Of a stretch of DNA of 64,000 nt, positions 58,806-64,000 are shown piece by piece. Numbering within the stretch: position 1 is the stretch's first letter; every line of letters begins with the position of its first letter. The notes under the pieces are model-generated. The model searched no databases, was not told the origin of the DNA, and saw nothing but the letters and a program-made list of their open reading frames with translations. Source of the DNA: CAVTPU01 sp963736695 (GTDB taxonomy: Bacteria > Actinomycetota > Actinomycetes > Mycobacteriales > Micromonosporaceae); the NCBI GenBank assembly GCA_963736695.1, contig CAVTPU010000004.1:1364001-1428000 (forward strand). Direction: 5' to 3'. The translations under genes were made by a program, and so were the position numbers.

Positions 58806-61118
58806 GTGACCACGGCAGGGAACCAATTCGCCGACCTGTTGAAAGGCGTCGGCGCCGCAGGCGCGTCCAGCGCACGCCGCACGGCGCGACCCAACGACCT
58901 GCGGCTCGAGGTGCGCGACGTCGGACCGATCACCTTTCCCGTGCCCGTCACACAGGCGAAACAGCTGTGTCTGGTGGGTCGGCCGGCGCGATTCGGAAAG
59001 GGCGAGCAGACGCTCCTCGACCGCGGCGTGCGCGACACGTGGGAGATTCCCCGCAGCCGGATCAAGATCGACAAACGGCAGTGGGACCGCACGCTCCGCC
59101 CGACACTCGACGCCCTGCGAGCCGACCTCGGCCTGCCGGCGGAGTGCACACTGACGGCCGAGTTCCACGCCATGCTCGTCTACGGCCCCGGCCAGTTCTT
59201 CGCACCGCACCAAGACTCCGAAAAAACCGACACCATGATCGGCACCCTGGTCGTGACGTTGCCATCGAACTCCACTGGTGGGGCGCTGGTCGTTGACCAC
59301 AGTGGAGCGAGCACAACCTACCGGTCATCGAAGACCTCACTATCGTTCATCGCTTTCTATGCCGACTGTCGACATGAGGTCAGACCCGTCACCTCGGGCT
59401 ATCGCATCGCGTTGACCTATAACCTGCTGCTCGGCGGCGACACCACCAGCTCGGTCGCCGCCCCCGTCGATCCGGACCTGACGCGACAGCTGACCGGTCA
59501 CCTCGACACCCACTTCACGACCCGCCGCACTCCGCGCTACAGCCGAGTCCAACAGTACCCACCGACCCGGCTGGTCTATTTGCTCGACCACGAATACACC
59601 GAACGCGGCCTGAGTTGGGCGCGGCTCAAGGGCACCGACTCCGACCGGGCCGCCGTCGTGAAGGCCGCCGCCGAAAAAGCCGGCTGCGAAGCCGTTCTAG
59701 CCCTCGCCGAAGTGCATGAAACCTGGCAGGCCAACGACGAATACGACTACTATGACGACGCTGACGAGGAGCCCACCGACGCCCGACACGGCGAACCCGA
59801 GTCGCAGGAACTCATCGACTCCACGGTCCGCCTCGACCGTTGGCTGAACGCCCCGGACGGACCAGCCACGCCGACCTCGTTGACGGTCTCCGACGATGAG
59901 GTCTGCGCGACAACACCGTCGGTCAACCTCGTGCCCTACTCCTCGGAATACGAGGGATACATGGGCAACTATGGCAACACTATGGATCGGTGGTATAGGC
60001 GGGCCGCGCTCGTCATCTGGCCACGGCGACTCGCGTTCGCGAATCGCGCGGAAGCGTCACCGGAGTGGGCGTTGGAAGCCCTCGTGACGCAGCTTCGCGC
60101 CAGCGACATGGCCGGCGCACTCTCGAACGCAGGCAGGCTCGCGCCCTTCTGGAAAGACGCCGTCAGCACAACACAACGCAGCGAACTGCTGACCGCGGCA
60201 CTACTCGTCGCCCGAGGCCTGGACAATCCGGGACTCGCGACCATGTTATTGACACCGTTTCGCGTTGAAACGTTCGTCCGGGAAAATGTTGAACCGGCCG
60301 TCGATCTCATCTCGCACTATGGATTCACGTGGGCCCGCGAACTCGTCGACGTATGGTTCAACTACGGCGCACAACAGCACATCAACGAAGGCGCCCGTCG
60401 CGAGTGGGTAGAGTCGCTGCCGTCACTGGCCGCCGCACTCGGAGCCTCCCTGGAGGGCGTAGCCTTGGCCCGCCTTCTGCTTAATGGTTCGTGGGCATGG
60501 TTGCGCGACAACATCGAGATGTGTACATGCATCGCGATGCCATCACGTCGGGTGGCGACACTCGGCGAACTCGGACCGACGGTCACCGCTGTCTTGGCCA
60601 GCACGGCGGCCTGCGCGAGCACGGCCTTATGCGCCGGCATCGTCGGCGACCTCACTCAGGACAACGACGACCTACTCGCATGCCTCATACCCACACTGCG
60701 AGCGGGCGCGAACCTGGATCCACTCGTACGCCGTGACTCCGGTCTCGACGACATCGCGCACCACTGCGTCACCCGACTGACCGCCCGGCTCGCCCGCCCC
60801 GAACGGGCCGCCGACGACTGGTCGATCGCATCGTCCGCCGGATGCGGGTGCGTGCTGTGCGCGACGCTCGACACCTTCCTTGGTGACCCGACACGGCGAA
60901 CCTTCGACTGGCCTCTCAAACAACAGGACCGGCAACACGTTCATCGCACCATTGACTCGCGCGAACTGCCGGTCATGCACCAGACCCGTCGCCAAGGACG
61001 GCCGTTCACCCTTGTGCTGACCAAGACCGAGGACCTCTTCACCACCGAAACCCGGCAACGCGCACGGGACAAGGCCGACCTGAAGTGGCTCACGAAGACC
61101 TATGGCGACGGTGATTGA
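58806..61118 (+). CDS. Large 2-oxoglutarate-Fe(II) oxygenase-domain protein
   Basis: A 770-residue protein. The N-terminal prolyl-4-hydroxylase-like domain (about 30-210) has the complete iron triad H135-x-D137 (FFAPHQDSEK) and H190 (ADCRHEV), with R200 (SGYRIALTYNL) for 2-oxoglutarate. The rest (about 215-770) is helical with an acidic patch (DEYDYYDDADEEP) and no recognised domain. Similar long single-domain dioxygenases occur in fungi and scattered bacteria. Substrate unknown; protein or nucleic-acid hydroxylation is possible. GTG 58806 is the first plausible start. Its TGA overlaps the -35 of the next promoter. Confidence 0.8.
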   Translation: MTTAGNQFADLLKGVGAAGASSARRTARPNDLRLEVRDVGPITFPVPVTQAKQLCLVGRPARFGKGEQTLLDRGVRDTWEIPRSRIKIDKRQWDRTLRPTLDALRADLGLPAECTLTAEFHAMLVYGPGQFFAPHQDSEKTDTMIGTLVVTLPSNSTGGALVVDHSGASTTYRSSKTSLSFIAFYADCRHEVRPVTSGYRIALTYNLLLGGDTTSSVAAPVDPDLTRQLTGHLDTHFTTRRTPRYSRVQQYPPTRLVYLLDHEYTERGLSWARLKGTDSDRAAVVKAAAEKAGCEAVLALAEVHETWQANDEYDYYDDADEEPTDARHGEPESQELIDSTVRLDRWLNAPDGPATPTSLTVSDDEVCATTPSVNLVPYSSEYEGYMGNYGNTMDRWYRRAALVIWPRRLAFANRAEASPEWALEALVTQLRASDMAGALSNAGRLAPFWKDAVSTTQRSELLTAALLVARGLDNPGLATMLLTPFRVETFVRENVEPAVDLISHYGFTWARELVDVWFNYGAQQHINEGARREWVESLPSLAAALGASLEGVALARLLLNGSWAWLRDNIEMCTCIAMPSRRVATLGELGPTVTAVLASTAACASTALCAGIVGDLTQDNDDLLACLIPTLRAGANLDPLVRRDSGLDDIAHHCVTRLTARLARPERAADDWSIASSAGCGCVLCATLDTFLGDPTRRTFDWPLKQQDRQHVHRTIDSRELPVMHQTRRQGRPFTLVLTKTEDLFTTETRQRARDKADLKWLTKTYGDGD

Positions 61119-61144
61119 CGCGTAAGCAATCGCTTACGTATTAT
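61115..61144 (+). promoter_or_regulatory. Promoter with an operator filling the -35/-10 spacer
   Basis: TTGACG (61115-61120), an 18-bp spacer that is wholly the dyad CGTAAGC-AATC-GCTTACG (61121-61138), then TATTAT (61139-61144) and six bases to GTG 61151. The ArsR protein encoded downstream is the obvious candidate repressor. The mRNA should be leaderless. Confidence 0.75.
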
Positions 61145-61150
61145 GGCGTC

Positions 61151-61525
61151 GTGATTCCACACATCCAGCTGCTGTCACTGCCCGTCAGCGACCAAGACCG
61201 AGCCCGCGACTTCTACGTCGGTGTCCTCGGCTTCGACCTCATCCGAGACAACCCCATGGGGCCGGACACGCGCTGGGTCCAAGTAGGACCACAAGGGGCA
61301 CAAACCTCGATCGCCCTGGTCACGTGGTTTCCAACCATGCCACCCGGGTCAGCCAAAGGCCTGGTCCTGGAGACCAATGACCTCGACACGGACGTCGCCA
61401 CGCTGACCGACCGCGGGGTCGAAATCCCCGAAGGCATCCAACAACAGCCCTGGGGACGGTACGTCACCTTCAACGACCCCGACGGCAACGGCATCGTCCT
61501 GCAAACAACCGCCCCGAACGCCTAA
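61151..61525 (+). CDS. VOC-family (glyoxalase/bleomycin-resistance-like) protein
   Basis: A 124-residue single VOC domain: IPHIQLLSLPVSDQDRARDFYVGVLGF opening and VTFNDPDGNGIVLQT closing strand. The metal-ligand positions of glyoxalase I are only partly kept. Proteins of this type head VOC-ArsR-AHSA1 operons and are thought to bind or detoxify hydrophobic compounds. GTG 61151 is chosen because it lies exactly at the predicted transcription start. Confidence 0.85.
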   Translation: MIPHIQLLSLPVSDQDRARDFYVGVLGFDLIRDNPMGPDTRWVQVGPQGAQTSIALVTWFPTMPPGSAKGLVLETNDLDTDVATLTDRGVEIPEGIQQQPWGRYVTFNDPDGNGIVLQTTAPNA

Positions 61526-61542
61526 CCAACCGCCGAGCCCAC

Positions 61543-61854
61543 ATGCCAGACGTCGACGTCTTCGCCGCCATCGCCAGCCCCGTGCGGCGAGCGCTGCTCG
61601 ACGCGCTGCGCCCAGGCCCCCTCGCCGTCCACCAACTCGCCGACGACTTCGCCATCAGCCGACCCGCGATATCCCAACACCTCCAGGTCCTGCGCAATGC
61701 CGAACTCGTCACCGAAGAACGAACCGGCCGTGAGCGACGCTACCGGCTACAACCACATCGCCTGCGCGAAGTCACCGACTGGATCAAACATTACGAACAA
61801 TTCTGGAACAGTCACCTGACCAACCTACGCAACCTGCTGGACGAACAGACATGA
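61543..61854 (+). CDS. ArsR-family repressor
   Basis: A 103-residue winged-helix protein. DVFAAIASPVRRALLDALRPGPLAVHQLADDFAISRPAISQHLQV is the ArsR helix-turn-helix, followed by the wing TEERTGRERRYRLQPHRL. There is no ELCVCDL-type metal site, so it is the non-metal subgroup found beside AHSA1 proteins. It probably binds the dyad at 61121-61138. The stop overlaps the AHSA1 start (ATGA). Confidence 0.9.
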   Translation: MPDVDVFAAIASPVRRALLDALRPGPLAVHQLADDFAISRPAISQHLQVLRNAELVTEERTGRERRYRLQPHRLREVTDWIKHYEQFWNSHLTNLRNLLDEQT

Positions 61855-62273
61855 CCACTGACATCCGCACCGACGCGTTCCTCCCTCACCCGCCAGAGAA
61901 GGTATGGCGCGCCCTCAGCGACCCCACGCTGCTCGCCGTCTGGCTGATGCCCAACGATTTCGAGCCTCGCGTCGGGCACCGATTCACCTTCCGCACCGAC
62001 CCCGCCCCCGGCTTTGACGGCATCATCCGCTGTGAGGTCCTCGACCTGCGTGCCCCGGAACTGCTGCGCATCAGCTGGGCCGGCGGGCCCGGCCTTGACA
62101 CCACCGTCACATGGCAACTCGTCGCCGAAGGCAGGGGGACTCGCCTATTCCTCACCCACGAAGGATTCGACGACACCGACCCCCACCAGGTCGCTGTCCG
62201 ACGGTTGCTCGACGGCGGCTGGCGCAGCAACCTCGCCCGACGCCTCGAACACACGCTCGACACGATGCAATAG
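61851..62273 (+). CDS. SRPBCC/AHSA1-family protein
   Basis: A 140-residue START/Bet v1-like fold protein: IRTDAFLPHPPEKVWRALSDPTLLAVWL opening, the strands FTFRTDPAPGFDGIIRCEVLDL, and the long C-terminal helix LLDGGWRSNLARRLEHTLD. The hydrophobic cavity of the fold binds small ligands. It is translationally coupled to ArsR and may bind the ligand the system senses (inference). Confidence 0.88.
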   Translation: MTTDIRTDAFLPHPPEKVWRALSDPTLLAVWLMPNDFEPRVGHRFTFRTDPAPGFDGIIRCEVLDLRAPELLRISWAGGPGLDTTVTWQLVAEGRGTRLFLTHEGFDDTDPHQVAVRRLLDGGWRSNLARRLEHTLDTMQ

Positions 62274-62276
62274 CAT
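62271..62276 (+). promoter_or_regulatory. -10 hexamer of a leaderless pentapeptide-gene transcript
   Basis: TAGCAT, six bases, then GTG 62283, without RBS. It overlaps the stop of the AHSA1 gene. Confidence 0.4.
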
Positions 62277-62282
62277 GCTCGC

Positions 62283-62957
62283 GTGGTCTCGAGACGAGTG
62301 TGGCGGCACCCGGTATCTCCCCGCATTCCCCACATCATCGAGCCCGCACACCTGCCCGCCCACGCGTTGAGCTCCGAGACCGCCATGGAATGCCTCGCAT
62401 ACACGGCACTGGACATGTCCGGATCGGACATCGCCGAACATGTCGAACTCGCCCGCTCTCACATCTCCCGCTGTTCGTTGAGCAAAAGGCGATTCGATCG
62501 TACGTCGATCATCGACTGTTCGCTGGAGACGTGCGACCTGTCCAACCTTGAGATGGTTGAGTCGTCGTGGTCGCGCGTCGAGGTCACGGACAGCCGGATC
62601 ACCGGAATGACGATCGCCAACGGCACCTTGCGTGACGTGACTGCGGCGGGATGTCAAGGGCCACATAGTTCATTCAGGTTCTCCACACTTCGCGACGTAC
62701 GCTTCACGAACTGCGTTTTGCGCGGCGCGGACTTCCTGCAGTGCGCGTTCGATGGCGTGGTCTTCGACGGTTGCGAACTCGACGGCGCCCAGTTTTCCGG
62801 GGTTCGCGTGTCGCGGGCACGCTTCACCAACTGCACGCTTTCCGGCATCGGCGGGGTGACGAGCCTCGCCGGCGCCGTCATCTCGGAGGCCGACCTGGCT
62901 GGCCTTGCCGGCGTCCTCGCGTCCGCCGTCGGCATCGTCGTGGAGAAGGCTGACTGA
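62283..62957 (+). CDS. Pentapeptide-repeat-like protein
   Basis: A 224-residue protein. From about 45 to 200 the sequence follows the A(D/N)LXX-like five-residue rhythm (e.g. FTNCVLRGADFLQCAFDGVVFDGCELDGAQFSG), predicting a right-handed quadrilateral beta-helix. Cys replaces the central residue unusually often (CSLETCDLS, NCTLSG). Some pentapeptide proteins mimic DNA and protect gyrase, but nothing here shows that. GTG 62283 is used for the leaderless start. Cytoplasmic. Confidence 0.75.
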   Translation: MVSRRVWRHPVSPRIPHIIEPAHLPAHALSSETAMECLAYTALDMSGSDIAEHVELARSHISRCSLSKRRFDRTSIIDCSLETCDLSNLEMVESSWSRVEVTDSRITGMTIANGTLRDVTAAGCQGPHSSFRFSTLRDVRFTNCVLRGADFLQCAFDGVVFDGCELDGAQFSGVRVSRARFTNCTLSGIGGVTSLAGAVISEADLAGLAGVLASAVGIVVEKAD

Positions 62958-63015
62958 CAAGGCTGCAGCGCCGGTCGAGACATGCCATCGGCTAGCATCG
63001 CTGTCGTGGCGATAG

Positions 63016-63120
63016 GTGCGACGGCGGTGGTGGGCTGGCGCGTTGGCCGTGGTGTTTGCTATCGCCACACTGGGCAGCTTCGTCCTATTCGGATTCATCA
63101 TGCTGAACCCTTACGAATAG
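63016..63120 (+). CDS. Possible 34-residue single-pass membrane protein
   Basis: GTG 63016 opens a frame with RRRWWAG, a hydrophobic helix (ALAVVFAIATLGSFVLFGFI) and MLNPYE before TAG. Basic start, one helix and short acidic end are the classic profile of a small membrane protein. TAGCAT at 62993 could be its -10. It is out of frame with the NUDIX gene downstream. No RBS is seen, so this is tentative. Confidence 0.45.
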   Translation: MRRRWWAGALAVVFAIATLGSFVLFGFIMLNPYE

Positions 63121-63170
63121 CCGCGCTGAACGTCAGCCTGCGGCGGCTCGGACCTGAGTGGAGGAGACGC

Positions 63171-63638
63171 GTGCCCGACTACATTCGATGGCTGCGAGCC
63201 CGAGTTGGACCGGACCCCATTCAGCTCAACTTCGCAGCCGCATGCATTCGAGATGGCGACCAGGTGCTTCTGCAATTGCGAGCGGACCACCACCGGTGGG
63301 GGTTTCCCGGCGGAGGCATCGAGCTGGGCGAGTCCGCCGAAGAGGCGGTGATCCGCGAGGCACGTGAGGAGACCGGTCTCGTCGTACGGATAGAGAATCT
63401 TCTTGGTGTCTACACCAAATATGAGCACGTCTATCCCAATGGCGACGCGGCCCAGCCGATCACCGTCTTCTTCCGATGCCTGCCGGTGAGCGGTCGTCTG
63501 GGTGGCGATCAACTCGATGACTCGGAGACCCTTGGCCTGCGGTATTTTCCGCTCGACCGGATGCCGCCGCTGCTCAACCAGCAACACGAGGATGCCCTGA
63601 CCGACCTGCGTGCCGGCCGGGTCGGCGTCTTCCGCTAA
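63171..63638 (+). CDS. NUDIX hydrolase
   Basis: A 155-residue protein. The NUDIX box is intact: G-x5-E-x7-R-E-x-x-E-E-x-G, seen as GGIELGESAEEAVIREAREETGL split around residues 48-70. It hydrolyses a nucleoside diphosphate linked to X. The N-terminal YIRWLRARVGPDPIQLNFAAACI is typical of the MutT/ADP-ribose-type subgroup with a short helix before the sheet. GTG 63171 is chosen because GGAGGAG lies four bases upstream; the longer in-frame extension to 62982 looks noncoding. Its TAA overlaps the convergent NADAR stop. Confidence 0.88.
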   Translation: MPDYIRWLRARVGPDPIQLNFAAACIRDGDQVLLQLRADHHRWGFPGGGIELGESAEEAVIREAREETGLVVRIENLLGVYTKYEHVYPNGDAAQPITVFFRCLPVSGRLGGDQLDDSETLGLRYFPLDRMPPLLNQQHEDALTDLRAGRVGVFR

Positions 63639-64000
63639 GCGATGCACCCTGCAGTGCCGGTCTCCTGGGCGAAATCGGCGCGCAGTCGCGTGCGGGTGCT
63701 CATGAGGATCCGGCCGAGCATGTTCTTGCCGTTGCCGTTTCGGCCGCGTCCCCAATAGTGGTCGCTGCCGGTGTCCTCGACGATGACTGCATCGCCGGTG
63801 GCCAGCAGCACGGCGCGAATGTCAGCGTGGGTTATAAACTTGTCCGCGACGGCCCGGCGCATCACGTCGTCCTTGACTCGATCCCAGTCTCGACGCAGCG
63901 GTCGCGCCCGGTCGCGCCCCAACTCGGCCGCGCGCAACGGGGTGGACGCGCGACGAACGAGATCGGCGTGGCGAGTGCCGACAAACTTCTGCGCCTGAAA
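63635..64000 (-). CDS. NADAR-family protein, 5' end outside the window
   Basis: The last 121 codons of a NADAR (DUF1768/COG3236) protein. Reading on the minus strand from the window edge gives QAQKFVGTRHADLVRRASTP, then AELGRDRARPLRRDWDRVKDDVM, GDAVIVEDTGSDHYWGRG and NGKNMLGRILMSTR, all NADAR hallmarks including the conserved D-x-x-WG. The frame continues past 64000, so the TTG at 63937 is not the start. NADAR proteins cleave N-glycosidic bonds, in riboflavin-pathway intermediates or ADP-ribose-type adducts on nucleic acids. Convergent with the NUDIX gene, sharing the last bases. Confidence 0.85.
   Translation of the reverse strand, partial: FQAQKFVGTRHADLVRRASTPLRAAELGRDRARPLRRDWDRVKDDVMRRAVADKFITHADIRAVLLATGDAVIVEDTGSDHYWGRGRNGNGKNMLGRILMSTRTRLRADFAQETGTAGCIA

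Noticed and set aside
62982..63170. Upstream extension of the NUDIX frame
   Set aside because: GTG 63171 has a strong RBS, and the extension reads as shadow of a better small membrane ORF.
1..64000. tRNA, rRNA, riboswitch, integrase, transposase or phage genes
   Set aside because: None could be recognised on either strand by reading; a covariance-model scan (tRNAscan-SE, Infernal) would settle it.

Overview
The window is about 68-70% G+C by eye, uses many GTG starts, is packed with 4-base ATGA/GTGA overlaps, and carries families typical of Actinomycetota (HelD/HelR-type ATPase, DUF6193, DUF998, WYL regulators, PadR-controlled exporters). It is chromosomal DNA of a high-GC actinobacterium. 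A Micromonosporales/Glycomycetales relative such as Stackebrandtia is my best guess, from the LRR proteins and the 36-residue membrane protein, but this is not proven. I see no rRNA, tRNA, CRISPR array, insertion sequence or phage gene.

Layout. 1-10.4 kb: a one-repeat LRR remnant, an ArsR-like regulator with a divergent methyltransferase, a two-component system (3907-5879) flanked by an anchored secreted protein and a PepSY protein that share an operator-like motif, a DUF4234 protein, an Ntn-hydrolase, a 9-repeat LRR protein and a DUF6193 protein. 10.4-16.1 kb: acetyltransferases, a HelR-like ATPase, and a TetR/DUF998 pair with a clear operator. 16.1-25.7 kb: export and regulation block: PadR plus MacB-like ABC transporter, a second ABC exporter divergent from a NarL-type two-component system, and a second PadR with its partner membrane protein. 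25.7-28.7 kb: surface proteins (FG-GAP/IPT protein with a sortase-like tail; secreted protein with three repeats).

28.9-42.6 kb is the most interesting part. A NERD/UvrD helicase faces an 11-kb leftward operon encoding, in order, a beta-propeller-DUF4132 fusion, a MoxR AAA+ ATPase, DUF5682, a VWA protein and a SWIM zinc-finger protein, with a VOC protein last. Gene content, order and sizes match the uncharacterised E. coli yehI-L-M-P-Q set. It looks like a widely conserved AAA+/VWA machine whose job is unknown.

42.6-53.7 kb: WYL regulator/epoxide hydrolase/SMP-30 group, WD40 protein, 11-repeat LRR protein, a frameshifted lipoprotein esterase, small lipoproteins and membrane proteins between duplicated palindromic elements, and a GH15 enzyme. 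53.8-58.7 kb: a sulfide/persulfide module (mercuric-reductase-like flavoprotein, CoA-disulfide reductase-rhodanese, SQR-like flavoprotein and a small basic protein) with two CstR/CsoR-like operators but no such repressor in the window. 58.8-64 kb: a large 2OG-Fe(II) oxygenase, a VOC/ArsR/AHSA1 operon whose operator fills the promoter spacer, a pentapeptide-repeat protein, a NUDIX hydrolase and a partial NADAR protein.

Across the window many genes have a TANNNT-like hexamer exactly six bases before the start codon and no ribosome-binding site, so a large share of mRNAs is probably leaderless.
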